A DNA stretch of 64,000 nucleotides. Source: Sternotherus odoratus. Lineage: Eukaryota > Chordata > Testudines > Kinosternidae. The stretch covers positions 183,852,575 to 183,916,574 of the forward strand of contig JAVMKO010000002.1 of NCBI GenBank assembly GCA_032164245.1, in the 5' to 3' direction. Below are positions 1-10,630 of the stretch, piece by piece (the first letter of the stretch is position 1; every line of letters starts with the position of its first letter). The position numbers were made by a program, and so were the translations under genes. The notes beneath the pieces were generated by a model. The model did no database searches, had not been told where the DNA came from, and saw nothing but the letters and a program-made list of their open reading frames with translations.

Positions 1-149
1 TTACCTACAGCTAGAAGTTTCAAATAGACTTCAGGTCCTCAATGTAGAAACTATGGAAGATATCTCTCAAGATCCATCATTTCCAATGGAACAGAGAGAT
101 ATACAGGACACACATGTGGATGGTAGCTGTAGGTAAATCAAACTTTCCC

Positions 150-306
150 ACAAAGCGATTTCCAACCATTCAAGACAGACAATCCTTGCTGGAGACTCCA
201 TACTCAAAAGAATCAAAAGAACATTCTGCAAGAGACAAGTACACAACAGGCTGTCTACCTGGAGCCAAAACATGAGATGCCACTCTAAGATTTGGGTGAG
301 CTTCTG
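150..306 (+). pseudogene. CR1 ORF1-like esterase fragment
   Basis: One plus-strand frame near 180-306 reads a short peptide containing GDSILKRI, followed by a decayed stretch ending in a TGA at about 304. CR1 ORF1 proteins are known to carry an SGNH/GDSL-type esterase domain with a Gly-Asp-Ser block of this kind. No start codon or complete domain survives. The identification leans on the GDS block and on its position upstream of the endonuclease remnants of copy A. Confidence 0.45.
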
Positions 307-1218
307 AAGTGAATAGGCAATGATCTTTTGGTGATAAGTTCATATCGGCACTAATAACACGGTATGTCAGGGTATCTCACAGATTTCAGAAAACTCAAAA
401 GCATGCTGAAGAAGAACATAATTTTTTTTAAAATATATCCTTCCTGTCCCATGAGCAAAGGAAGACAGAAGGCAGAAAATTCTGCACGTGAATAACTGGC
501 TACTTATGTAGGGTAGCATTTTGGTTTTGTGGAACATTAGTCTATCTTCTATGGGGACTGGAGGCAGTATAGTTTGTAGGGTCTCCATTGCAGTAGAAGG
601 GGGACCAATATTCTCAGGGACAGGCTGGCTAGAATAGACAGGAGGGGATTAAACTGATAGCAAAAGGAGAGGGTAAAAAGAGGGAAGATATGAGTACCCA
701 GCACAAAATAGAGATGTTCAGAACAAAAATAATCAAGGAACTAAAGGACATGAAGAGAAGAAATTCTTAAATTGCCTGTACACCAATGCTACGAACCTGG
801 GTAACAAAGAGGAGGAAACTGAATTGCTCATTTATTAGCATTAATTTGAGCTAGTTAGTATTTCTGAAACCTGATGGAATGATTTGAATAACTGGAATTT
901 TAAAATTAATGGTTACATCCTACTTAAGAAGGATTGAGTGCAGAAAAGGTGAGAGGGACTGGTACACACTGTCCAAAATGCCACTACCTGTTTCCATGTC
1001 ACTGATAACTCAGAAGAAAACGATCCTGAATGGATCAATGTACTAACACAGGGGTCTCCAAACTTTTCAGCCCGAGGGCCGCATTAGCTATCAAATAGCA
1101 GTTCGGGGGCCGACAACACACTCGAGGTCCAAATAAAAAAGAATCAAAACATGGATGTTGTTTTTAATTATTTATTTAATATTATTTTATTCAGTTATTA
1201 TTTAATAACACATTGATA

Positions 1219-1345
1219 CACTACACATGAACACCTGTTCACTACACATGAACACTACACATGAACACTACACATGAACACCTGTTCACTACACATGAAC
1301 ACTACACATGAACACCTGTTCACTACACATGAACACTACACATCA
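1219..1345. repeat. Minisatellite built from a CTACACATGAACA core
   Basis: Short units of about 13-14 bp, with an occasional insert CCTGTTCA, repeat in tandem inside the hAT element. Reading frames across this block are by-products of the repeat. Confidence 0.85.
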
Positions 1346-1815
1346 ACCCCCCAACTGACCCACCCAGCCAGGTCTCTCCCCCCAAAACCTCCTTTCCTCC
1401 AACCCCCAACTGACCCACCCAGCCAGGTCTCTCCCCCCCAAACCTCCTTTCCTCCAACCCACAACTGACCCACCCAGCCAGGTCTCTCCCCCCAAAACCT
1501 CCTTTCCTCCAACCCCCCCCCCCAAATGACCCACCCAGCCTGGTCTCTCACCCCAAACCTCCTTTCCTCCAACCCCCCCCCAACTGACCCCCCCAGCCCG
1601 GTCTCTCACCCCAAAACCTCCTTTCCTCCAACCCCCCCCCCAAATGACCCACCCAGCCCGGTCTCTCACCCCAAAACCTCCTTTCCTCCAACCCCCCCCC
1701 AAATGACCCACCCAGCCAGATCTCTCACCCCAAAACCTCCTTCCCTCCCACCCCCCCCCAACTGACCCACCCAGCCTGGTCTCTCCCCCCCCCAACTGAC
1801 CCGCTCAACCCGGTC
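1346..1815. repeat. C-rich minisatellite, unit about 55-62 bp
   Basis: About eight imperfect units contain the core ACCCACCCAGCC, followed by GGTCTCTC, a C/A-rich stretch and CCTCCTTTCCTCCAA. Runs of C vary in length between units. The long open frames on both strands here are low-complexity artefacts (proline/threonine-rich on plus, glycine/tryptophan-rich on minus). Confidence 0.85.
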
Positions 1816-1872
1816 TCTCCCCACAGACCAGTTCGCCGCCTTGTTTCGCCCCCTGCAACTGCGTGGCGGTGC

Positions 1873-2170
1873 GGCGGGTCCCGGCCCCGCGGCGGGAGCC
1901 GAGCACGCGGCGGGTCCCGGCCCCGCGGCGGGAGCCGAGCACGCGGCGGGTCCCGGCCCCGCGGCGGGAGCCGAGCACGCGGCGGGTCCCGGCCCCGCGG
2001 CGGCAGCCGAGCACGCGGCGGGTCCCGGCCCCGCGGCGGCAGCCGAGCACGCGGCGGGTCCCGGCCCCGCGGCGGCAGCCGAGCACGCGGCGGGTCCCGG
2101 CCCCGCGGCGGCAGCCGAGCACGCGGGGGTCCCGGCCCCGCGGCGGCAGCCGAGCACGCGGCGCATCCCG
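1873..2170. repeat. 36-bp GC-rich minisatellite
   Basis: About eight tandem units of 36 bp alternate GGCGGGTCCCGGCCCCG blocks with GAGCCGAGCACGC blocks. The first units carry GGCGGGAGCC and the later ones GGCGGCAGCC. Because 36 is a multiple of three, several frames stay open on both strands, giving Ala/Gly/Pro- or Arg/Pro-rich repeat peptides. I see no sign of real coding. Confidence 0.88.
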
Positions 2171-2483
2171 GCCCCGCGGGTCCCGGCCCGCGCGGGCTTC
2201 CAGGCCCCAGCGCGGAGCCGTCCCTGCGGAAAGCTCAAAAGAGCCAAACATTCTCTAAAGAGCCCAAAAGATCTCCACGGGCCGGATGAGAGGGCCGTAG
2301 TTTGGAGACCCCTGTACTAACAGATAAAGCACAATATGGGGTATTAGTTGGTATTTGCTACAGACCACCCAATCAAACTAAGGAACAGGATGATCTCCTC
2401 CTGATGCACCTATCTACAATATTCGGGGGGGGGGGGGGGGGGAAGCTAAAGTGATCATGGGAGATTTCAATTTTAGTGACATA

Positions 2484-2665
2484 TAAAATCGTAGAACTGG
2501 AAGGGACCTCGAGGCACTCTAGGATGGTCTAGATAGTTAGTCCTGCCTTGACAGGTATTTGTGTAACTTGCTCTTAAAAATCTCCAGTGATGGAGATTCC
2601 ACAACCTACCTAATCAATTTATTCCAGTGCTTAACTACCCTGACAGTTAGGATGTTTTTCCTGAT
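2484..2665 (-). mobile_element. CR1 3'-end fragment inserted in copy A
   Basis: The text from 2484 (AAATCGTAGAACTGGAAGGG) to about 2665 (ending TTTTTCCT) is the reverse complement of a typical sauropsid CR1 3' region. Copy B has no such block at the same place, so this is an insertion into copy A. The join near 2665 repeats a short ATAT. Confidence 0.7.
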
Positions 2666-3439
2666 ATGCTAGAGATTTCACGCTGCCAGTAGTAAAACAT
2701 CCTTGGAATTTCTAAATATTATTGATGATAATTTCCAAACTCAAAAAAGTGTTACAGCCAACATGTGGAAATTCTTTATTAGAACTTATCCTAACAGATA
2801 AAGAGTAACTAATCTCAGAACTAAAAACTAATGGTAGCTTAGATGCAAGTGATCATGACTTGATTACATTTATAATGTGCAAGCAGGAAAAAAGTCCAGA
2901 CCAGTAATATATATACTTGCTGCTTTAGTAGGGCCAATTTCACAAAGCTGAAAACAATTATGAACCAAATCAGCTGGGAGGAAGAATTTAATCAAAAAAT
3001 GTGGATGTGAATTGGGAATAATTTAAAAACACATTACTAGATGCCCCAGAAAGCCAAAATATTCAGGATGAAGGCCACACTAGCTAAAAAAAACCTACCT
3101 AAGGGGAAGTGAAGGAAGCTGTAAAACATGAATAATATATAACCAATGGAAAAGGGGGATGTTTACAGTAATAAATATAAATCAAAAGTTAGAAATTGTA
3201 GAAAATGGATAAGGGAAGCCAACGGACACAAAGAGAAATCTATGGCTACCAGAGTTAAGGACAATAAGAATTTTTTACATATATTCGGAACAAAAAGAAT
3301 CCTGACAGTTGTACTGGTCCATTATTAGATGGAAATGGTAGAATTATCAATAACTAGCGAAAATACCCGGCGTTGCTCGGGTCAGTTGGAGGTGGGGAGG
3401 GGGCAGACAGCTGAGCGAGTGCGGGGTCCGTTGGATGGG

Positions 3440-3975
3440 GGCAGAGAGCAAACCTGACACCCCCACCTCACCCCCCCAACCAAACCAGACACCCCCACCT
3501 CACTTACCCCTCGACCAACGCCGACTCACAATTTCACCCCCCCACCCAAACCCAACACCCCCACATCTCCCCCTACCAACCTCAACACCCCCTGACCAAC
3601 ACCCACACCTCACCCCGATAGACCAAACCTGACACACCTACCTCACTTCCCCCCCCAACCAAACCCGACAGCCCTACCTACCACCACAAACAAACCCGAC
3701 ACCCACGCCTCACTTACCCCTCGACCAACCCCGACCCCCCTCCTCACCCCCCAACCAAACCCAACACCCCCACCTTACCCCCCCACCAAACCCAGCACCC
3801 CCTGACCAACCCCAACCCCCACACCTCACCCCTCACCCACCGTGACACCTTCCCACCCCCCCAGACCAAACCCGACACCCCCACCTCACCCCCCACAACC
3901 AAACCCGACACCCCCTCCTCACCCCCCGACCAAACCCGACAACCCTACCTCACTTACCCTCCGACCAAACCCAAC
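3440..3975. repeat. C/A-rich minisatellite (ACCAAACCCGACA-type units)
   Basis: Imperfect units of roughly 40-50 bp contain ACCAAACC(C/T)GACACC followed by CCACCTCACC. It lies within the 3354-4396 insertion. The proline/threonine-rich frames here are repeat artefacts. Confidence 0.8.
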
Positions 3976-4130
3976 TCAGGTCCGTCGAAGGTGGGCAGGG
4001 GGCAGAGAGCTGAGGGATTCCGGGGTCCGTCGGAGGTGGGCAGGGGGCAGAGAGCTGAGGGATTCCGGGGTTCCGTTGGAGGGGGGAGGGGCAGAGAGCT
4101 GAGTGAGTGCAGTGTCTGTTGGAGGGGGTA
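3976..4130. repeat. Tandem duplication of a G-rich unit of about 50 bp
   Basis: The text GGTCCGTCGAAGGTGGGCAG, followed by GGGGCAGAGAGCTGAG, is repeated almost exactly, with a third, more diverged copy after it. A related unit also occurs near 3383-3440, at the left end of the insertion. Confidence 0.75.
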
Positions 4131-4839
4131 TTATGACATCATAACTATGTCACAGAGAACAGCAGCTGCCCAGCTGATGTGATTGGCCTTCACAGAATTT
4201 CACCCCTGGGGGGCGTCAGAGGTGAGATTTGAATTTTTTTTTTACTCTTACGTCATTAGGACCCCAAGACCTCTAACTGTACCAAATTTCAAGTCTCTAG
4301 CTCAAACGGTGTGGAAGGAGTAAGCATACACCCATACATACATACATACATGCACGCATACACCATTTGACTTTTATATATATATAGATAATAGATAATG
4401 CAGGAAAGACTGAAGAGTTCAATAAATATTTCTATTCTGTATTGGGGGGGGGAATGATGCAGTCTCATCATATGGTGATAACACTCTTTCCATTTCACTA
4501 GTATCTCTGGAGAAAGTTAAACAGAAGCTACTAAAGTCATATTTTTTAAATCAGCAGGTCCAGATAACTTGTATCCAATAGTTTTAAGAGATGGTTGAAG
4601 AACTCACTAAACCATTAGTGCTGACTTTCAATCAGTCTTGGAGGTTGAGGGAAGTTCCAGAAAACTGGAAGAAAGCTAATGATGCACCATTTTTAAAAAA
4701 AGGTCCCACTTTTTGACCCAGGTCTGTCAGACTGACATGGATCCTGGACAAGAAAATGGAGCAGGTCATATGGGACTTGATTAATAAAGAATTAAAGGAG
4801 GATAATGTAAATGCAAATCAACATGGGTTTATGGAACAT

Positions 4840-5690
4840 AAATCTTGTCAAAGTAACACTTTATGAGATTACAAGTTTGGTTGATGAAGATATTAGTGTT
4901 AATATATATTTAGAATTTTGTAAAGTGTTTGACTTAACACGGCACGTTTTGATTAAAAAACTAAAATGATATAAAATTAACATGGCACACACTAAATGGA
5001 TTAAAATGGCTAACTGATTGGTCTCAAAATGTAACTGTAAATAGGGAATCTTTATCAAGCAAGTCTGTTTCCAATGGGCTCCTGCAGGGATTGTTCTTGG
5101 TCCTACACTATTTAACATTTTTATCAATGGTCTGGAAAAAAAAAACCCACCATAAAATCATTACTGATCAACTCTGTAGATGACACAAAAATTGGGGGGG
5201 TTGGTAAGTAATGAAGAGAACAGGTCACTAATACACAGCAATCTGGATAAGTTGGTAAATTGGACACAAGCAAACAGAGTGCATTTTAACATGACTAAAT
5301 GGAAATTCACACATCTAGGAATAAAGACTGTGGGACATACTTGCAGGATTGGACTCTGTCCTGGGGAGCAGTAACTCTGAAAAAGATTTTGGTGTCATGC
5401 TGGATAATCAGCTGAACATGAGCTCTGCCTCAGATGCTTTGGCCAAAAGGGCTAATACAATCCTGGGATACATAAACAGGGGACTCTTGAGTAGGAATGG
5501 AGATGTTATTTCTTTTGTATATACTTCTTCTGTAAAATATTTCTATATTTTTACTGGTGCAACCACTGCTAGAATACTACATCCAGTACTGGTGTCTGCA
5601 ATTCAAGAAGGATTTGAGAAATTGGAGAGGGTTCAGAGAAAAGCCATGAGAATGATTAAAGGATATACCGTACCTGCTGTATAGTGACAG
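4840..5690 (+). pseudogene. CR1 reverse transcriptase remnants (copy A)
   Basis: Broken frames carry recognisable CR1 RT text. A block reading GPTLFNIFINGLE lies near 5100. It is followed by a decayed catalytic box reading SVDDTKI in place of the usual Y/FADD near 5175. The last open stretch, 5349-5684, contains the conserved CR1 C-terminal patterns EKDFGVMLDNQL and FEKLERVQRKAMRMIKG. Stops and frameshifts separate the pieces, so no working enzyme is encoded. Confidence 0.7.
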
Positions 5691-5935
5691 ACACCAGGAG
5701 CTCAATCTATTTAGATGATCAAAGAGAAGATTAAGGAGTGACTTGATTATATTCCTTAAAGTACCTACATAGGGAACAAATGTGTAATAATGGGCTCTTC
5801 AATCTAGCAGAGAAAGTTATAACATGATCCAATTGCTGGAAGTGGAAACTAGACAAATTCAGAGTGGAAATAAGGCATAAATTTTTAATTTACAAGAGCC
5901 ATGGTGGATTCTCTATCACTTAAACATTTGTTTGA

Positions 5936-6727
5936 GATTCAGGAAAAAGTATTGTAGTGAAAAAAAGGAGAGGGGTTCAGACCTTGTGGTGATTCATGTG
6001 AATTACAAGTCATATATATAAGTCAAGTTTTATTTATTTATTTGTTTTCCTGGTTGTTTTTTTGTAATTTGGGAGAAGAGAATGAAAGATTGTTCAGTTA
6101 TAATGGATCTGATGAATACAATCATGCAGTATTTAGTAATGAGCATGGAGAAATATTATTAGATCAGGAAGATAGTAAGTGGGCTGCTTTATTCGAACAT
6201 AATTTACTAATGATGGTAAGAGGAAGGAATGACTTATTTAGAGGAAAGTGAAACGACTCAATGACCGATTCAATCATTTTGTTTTTAGTTTGTTTAAGGA
6301 TATAGCAGGGTCGCTGCAGGGCTCTCTTGGCTCCTGCCCCTGCTGTGCTGACAAAGTCACTCAGAGACTCTGGGATTCGTTTATTTACAGGTTGTGCTCC
6401 CACCACCTTGTCACCATACACCACTTGGGATCTAGGGTCTGCACCCAGGAGGGAAAAGCTATCACTCTGCTTACACTCCCTCATCCCCCTTCTTCTGGTT
6501 TCCTTCCCCCCCAGTCTTTTCTATAGCCCCAGGCTAATTGGGCGGGCAGCTGTCTCCCATTCTCCAACTGGGCCAGCACCCAGTGATAAAGGACATTCAA
6601 ATGTGACATGATTTTTTACATGAGACATTTTAAATTGAGACAAAACTGAAAAATGTGTGTCCTCACTGTTAAGCTAGGTGCAGAACAATGTTGTTAAATC
6701 AGTAATATGGTATAACGATGTAAGCAG
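5936..6727. other. Mostly unique AT-rich DNA with one GC-richer block
   Basis: 5936-6300 is AT-rich with no recognised element. About 6300-6605 is a GC-richer block, starting with CAGGGTCGCTGCAGGGC, that looks like part of a repeat (perhaps a minus-strand LTR), but I found no matching ends. No gene can be supported. Confidence 0.4.
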
Positions 6728-8150
6728 TGTCAGGATGAGTGACATCTGGTGGTGAATTGCAGGAATTGCAGTGACTTTTGGAAAATAACATCTTATTTGC
6801 ATAGACACACCCACCGCACCTAACCTGCACTCTAACAGCCCAAATGGTCACTTTGGCTACTGTGGGACCCCCAGTTTCTCTGGTATTGGGGCAAGAATGA
6901 TAAGGTGTTGATTAACCTGTTTATGTGAATGAGGGGTTGGGACATGTATTTGGCCTTTGGCATGCTGGAGGGACTCGCCATCAGCTGGGTAGCACTCACT
7001 GGCCAAGGGACAGGGGTTCCAAAACCCACTGAATTGAGAGAGGCTGTGGATAGACTTCTATACCTTGTGGTGAGGGCCTTGTCTGAAGGCCTTATAGGCC
7101 TATTGCACCTGGCTTCTCTCCCCTGTGGAATGTTAGAGCTGACTTTTGCTTCCATTAGGAGTCTAACTTCAGCCCACGGAGATGAAGTCATTTTTTTGGG
7201 TCTGGTGGTGCCTCTGCACTAAGGCCCCCCTATGAGCTGAAATCACTTAAGAGCTGAGATCACTAAGCCCTGTAGGGGGGCTGAAATTGTATTGCTGAGC
7301 AGTGGATGGAGTAGAGCCAGTCACCACTAGCAGAGTAGCTGGTGATGAGCAGCAGTGGATGGAGCGGAGCTGTGCGGGTCACCACTAGCAGAGTAGCTGG
7401 TGATGAGCAGCAGCAGACGCCGCAGCAGACCGAGCGGGAGCAGTTTGGGTGACTGCTAGCAGAGTGGCTGGCAATGTGCAGCAGCAGCCACTGCCGCCAC
7501 TGCCGCCGCCCGTGGATGGAGCGGAGCCATTTGGGTCACCACTAGGGGAGTGGCTGACGGCGTACAGCGGCTGACAGAGCAGAGCGGCTGGAGAAAGCAG
7601 AGCAGTTCCTGGGCACCTGATGGAACGGCCCATGGTGAGGACTGCAGCACGACTGGAGAGGCGGGGCAGTCGGCCTCTGACCATGTAAGGTGCCCCATAA
7701 CCTGCCCCCCCTTTCCACCCCGGTGGGGAGGTACAACTCTGCTAATGAACTTTTGAACTCTGCTGGGACTGTTGGACTTTTGGGACTTTGGGTGACTTTG
7801 GGGCTTGTGGGACTCAAGAACCCAAGGGAAAGGACACTGCCCATTTGCGTGTGTGTGGGTGGGGAGGATTCTGGTTCATGGTTTGGTTTGTGACTTTTGT
7901 TTGTGGTGTTTACCCAATAATATGCCACAGTGCTGCTCTCTGTCATTAAAAGGGTTTTGGTACACTCAGACTCTGTGCTTGCGAGAGGGGAAGTATTGCC
8001 TCTTAGAGGCGCCCAGAAGGGTGGTATATGGTTGTCCCAGGTCACTGGGTGGGGGCTCGAGCCGGTTTTGTATTGTGTCATTAGAATGGAACCCCTGGAT
8101 ACTGAACCCGGCCCTTGTTGCTGCCAACTCTAATGGGCAGAAGGGTTACA
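6728..8150 (+). mobile_element. Solo LTR of an endogenous retrovirus-type element
   Basis: This block of about 1.42 kb begins TGTCAGGATGAGTGACATC and ends GGGCAGAAGGGTTACA, so it has TG...CA termini. It resembles a long turtle LTR I recognise by its ends. A candidate polyadenylation region lies near 7915-7950. About 7280-7560 holds repeated units around AGCAGAGTAGCTGG. Only a weak target duplication is visible (CAG on each side), and no internal retroviral gene is adjacent, which fits a solo LTR. The many short frames inside are not genes. Confidence 0.6.
7280..7570. repeat. Imperfect tandem repeats inside the LTR
   Basis: Units of roughly 55-70 bp share GTGGATGGAGCGGAGC, GGTCACCACTAGCAGAGTAG and CTGGTGATGAGCAGCAG. 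They lie in the middle of the LTR and are enriched in CAG/GCC triplets. Confidence 0.7.
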
Positions 8151-8528
8151 ACAGTAATAAAACATAAGAGGTAGGAATATTATAATTTATGGATAATTAA
8201 TCTGTACTTAAGTGTGTTATTTTTATGTAGAATATATATGTCTTGAATGGTTTTCATCTCATTTTTGAATAGTAACACAACTTTGTTAATATTCTCTATT
8301 TATGACTGGGCATGATGATTTAATAATTAAGAGCTAAATTCTAGGTCATTAAAAGCCTTATACATAGTCTCATAATAACCCATAATCTTTAAAGAACCTA
8401 ATGATAATGGGGTTTGGATAAGGCCTTAAATTTAGAACTTGTTGCCCCAATTTTAGTAAAAAAGTATGGAAGCAAAGTCTATTTGAAAAAAAAAAAAAGT
8501 ATGAGAAAGGAATTGACATGCTATGAAA
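8151..8528. other. AT-rich unassigned DNA
   Basis: No element ends and no coding signal are visible. A run of A at about 8487-8499 may be the left edge of the RTE LINE remains that continue after the hAT insertion. Confidence 0.4.
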
Positions 8529-9057
8529 CTATGGGACAGGGGTCTCAAACTCAAATGACCATGAGGGCCGCATGAGGACTAGTGCACTGGCCCGAGGGCC
8601 GCACCACTGACACACACACATACCCTCGCTGCCCCGGCTGTGCCCCCACTCCACCCCTTCCATGAGGAATAGTGCACTGGCCCGAGGGCCGCACCACTGA
8701 CACACACCCTGCCCTCGCTGCCCCGGCTCCGCCCCCACTCCACCCCTTCCAAGAGGTCCCACCCCTGCCCCACCTCCTCCTCTGAGCACACAGCTCTCCA
8801 TTCCCTCCTGGAAAGCGCTAGGCACCACCAACAACTGTTTGGCAAACAAAGCAAGAGCAATATAGGAAGTCCAGAGCTAGAAACACGCGCGGCCCAGCCA
8901 GGCAGCAGAGAAGCCTCCACTTCTGGCCCCTCCGTCCTGCAAACTGCTATGGGAGGACCGGGGGGGGGGGCGCCAGGAAGCTTGGCGGGCCGCAGGGAAG
9001 GGCTTTGCGGGCCGCATGTGGCCCCCGGGCCGCATGTTTGAGACCCCTGCTATGGGA
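8529..9057. mobile_element. Non-autonomous hAT element with exact TSD
   Basis: The element is 8537-9049 (513 bp). The termini are CAGGGGTCTCAAAC and GTTTGAGACCCCTG, exact inverted repeats. The 8-bp target duplication CTATGGGA is exact at 8529-8536 and 9050-9057. The interior has a duplicated block (GTGCACTGGCCCGAGGGCCG near 8582 and again near 8671). There is no transposase. It is inserted in front of RTE LINE remains. Confidence 0.93.
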
Positions 9058-9169
9058 GAAGATACTGAACAGTGTCTGCATAGAACAGCTGAAATTTGGA
9101 AGGGTCAATATGTATTTTTGCCAGGAAGTAGTACAATTGATGCTACATCTGTCCTACGAATCCTCTTGG

Positions 9170-9420
9170 AGAAGTTCAGAAAAAAGACTGCAACTGGGCA
9201 TGATCTTTATGGACTTGAGAATGCCTATGATCATGTACCAAGAATTAGTTTGGTGGAGCTTGCGAATGAGTGGTGAACCATAAGGATACATCAGTCTTAT
9301 CCAGGATATACATAATGGAGTTACAATTATAGTCAGAATCAAATGAGGCTACAGCAAATAATTTTGAGTAAACACTGGACTGTACCAGGGGTCAGCGTTG
9401 AACTCTTTTTGTTTGAGATT
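9170..9420 (+). pseudogene. RTE reverse transcriptase fragment
   Basis: This is the best preserved part of the RTE copy. It holds the first catalytic aspartate region (FMDL) and, after frameshifts, the QGSAL motif. The later YADD region near 9470 is no longer readable in frame. It was once an RNA-templated DNA polymerase for retrotransposition. Confidence 0.65.
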
Positions 9421-10143
9421 GTCTTGGATGTGAGAAGTAAAAATTTACAAAGGGATCCGGCCTTCAAATATGTTCAGATGACTTAGCGATATGTAGAAAA
9501 GATTGTGAGACTCTGCAAACCAACTTTGGAAAATGGCAACAGTTTTGAGTAGGCGAGATGTTTAGAGCAAATGTTGGCGAGACTGAGGCTATAATAACTG
9601 AGCGAGGAGGACCCACCATAAGGAATATTACAGGCAGAGAGCTTAGAATAGCAAAAGAATTTAAATATTGAGGGTCAACAGTTGCTATCTATGGTGTCCT
9701 CCTGTTTGATGCCTGGCTTTGGACTGAAGCTGCCGGGTGCAAACGACGGGAGCTGAGCCCACTTCTCTGTGATAAAAAGATGCCAATTAAAATAAAAAGC
9801 AGTGTGTATAAAACTGTAACTTGAGCCCTCCTAGTGTTTGGAACAGACTTAGCCAGCTGCAAGAAAAAATATCAATTTACTCTCCACAACAGAAACAAAG
9901 ATGTTGAGATGAGCAAATATTTGAGCTCTCCAGGACAGGGGAAAAAAAGAGGATAGGAGGGACCTAATGTGGGTTGCCCCAACTGAAGACAAGTTGAGGG
10001 AAGCTAAGTTCCATACATTGATATGGACAAGTCCAGTGAAGACCTGTGAGTTTTATTGGTAGGATGGCCCTTGCAATGATCGTGGACAAAATATAACCAA
10101 GTGGGAGGCCAAAGTCTTGGTACACAAACCAGATATTAGCAGA

Positions 10144-10499
10144 CCTTAGAGCAGGGGTGGGCTCACTACGGCCACATTGGGAGCCGCGCCATGAGGCTCC
10201 TGGAAGCAGTCACATAGCCCCACTCCAAGAATTGGGGGCCGCTTCCCATGTAGAAGTCGGAGAAGGGACAGGTCAGTGCTTCCGGGAACTGCTTGAGGGA
10301 AGCGCTGCTGATCCCAGCATAGAGCACTCTCCTGCACCCCAAATCCCTCATCCCAACCCCAGAGCCCACACCTCCAACCAGAGCCTTACCCCCTCCCACA
10401 ACCAACCCCAATTTTGTGAGCATGCATGGCCCGCCATAAAATTTCTATTCCCTGATATGGCCCCCAGGCCAAAAACGTTTGAGCACCTCTGCCTTAAGA
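10144..10499. mobile_element. Non-autonomous hAT element
   Basis: The element is 10152-10491. The left end is CAGGGGTGGGCTCACTACGG and the right end GTTTGAGCACCTCTG; these are imperfect inverted repeats. The 8-bp flanks are CCTTAGAG and CCTTAAGA (6 of 8 equal), consistent with an old hAT insertion. It interrupts RTE LINE remains. The element at 49720-50342 belongs to a related family. Confidence 0.82.
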
Positions 10500-10630
10500 G
10501 AAACCAATATGCACAATAGACAGACATACTATCATGAGTCTGAAAGAAAGCAATAAAAGTCACCAACCCTGTACAGGGAAGTGGTGAGGAGGAGGAGAAG
10601 GAAAGCAGTTGCTTTAGTACTACAGAAAGA

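Larger units (their letters stand above)
1041..2322. mobile_element. Non-autonomous hAT element with exact TSD, carrying tandem repeats
   Basis: The element proper is 1049-2314. Its termini are perfect 16-bp inverted repeats, CAGGGGTCTCCAAACT at the left and the complement at the right. It is flanked by an exact 8-bp target duplication, TACTAACA, at 1041-1048 and 2315-2322. The TIR start CAGGGG and the 8-bp duplication are hallmarks of hAT elements. It has no transposase; the interior is taken up by three tandem-repeat blocks. It sits inside CR1 copy A, so it is younger than that LINE. Confidence 0.93.
3354..4396 (+). mobile_element. Unclassified insertion, possibly Penelope-like, with internal repeats
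   Basis: Copy B of the host CR1 runs straight through this point, which marks 3354-4396 as an insertion. It starts CTAGCGAAAATACCCGGCG and soon shows a small hairpin (ACCCG, loop, CGGGT). It ends in TATATATATAGATA with AGATA/ATA repeats. The middle is a C/A-rich minisatellite (about 3440-3975) and then a duplicated G-rich unit (about 3985-4120). The hairpin plus the AT-rich 3' tail recall Penelope-like or other non-LTR tails, but I see no coding domain. The class is a guess. Confidence 0.4.
1..5935 (+). mobile_element. Old CR1-family LINE, copy A, in four pieces
   Basis: The pieces are 1-1048, 2323-2483, 2666-3353 and 4397-5935, and they read in CR1 order on the plus strand. An ORF1-like esterase fragment comes first (GDS motif near 190-230), then endonuclease-like text around 780-1048 and 2323-2480, then reverse-transcriptase remnants to about 5690. 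Copy B at 43420-46463 aligns with it piece by piece and shows where foreign DNA entered copy A. Many stops and frameshifts make it a dead copy. The 3' terminus is missing or too decayed to place; similarity to copy B fades near 5935. CR1 membership rests on protein-pattern recognition, not on a database search. Confidence 0.75.
9058..10630 (+). mobile_element. RTE-family LINE fragment (decayed)
   Basis: The plus strand carries RTE reverse-transcriptase text. Around 9200-9270 the product includes IFMDLRMP and ELVWWSLRMSG, matching the RTE pattern in which Ile-Phe-Met-Asp-Leu-Glu-Lys-Ala-Tyr-Asp precedes a Trp-Trp-Ala-Leu-Arg stretch. Further on, LYQGSALNSF matches the Gln-Gly-Ser-Ala-Leu-Ser-Pro-Phe block. 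Frames are broken throughout. The 3' part continues past a hAT insertion (10152-10491) to about 10630, where GTACAGGGAAGTGGTGAGGA suits the end of the RTE frame. The element is dead. Confidence 0.7.

Noticed and set aside
1336..2320. Overlapping long reading frames on both strands with Pro-, Gly/Trp- or Arg-rich products
   Set aside because: They follow tandem repeats inside a hAT element, repeat with the unit length, and have no start context or domain.
4140..4180. Possible hammerhead ribozyme core (CTGATG-G text) in the 3354-4396 insertion
   Set aside because: The text reads CTGATGTG rather than CTGANGA, and I found no matching GAAA strand with the right helices.
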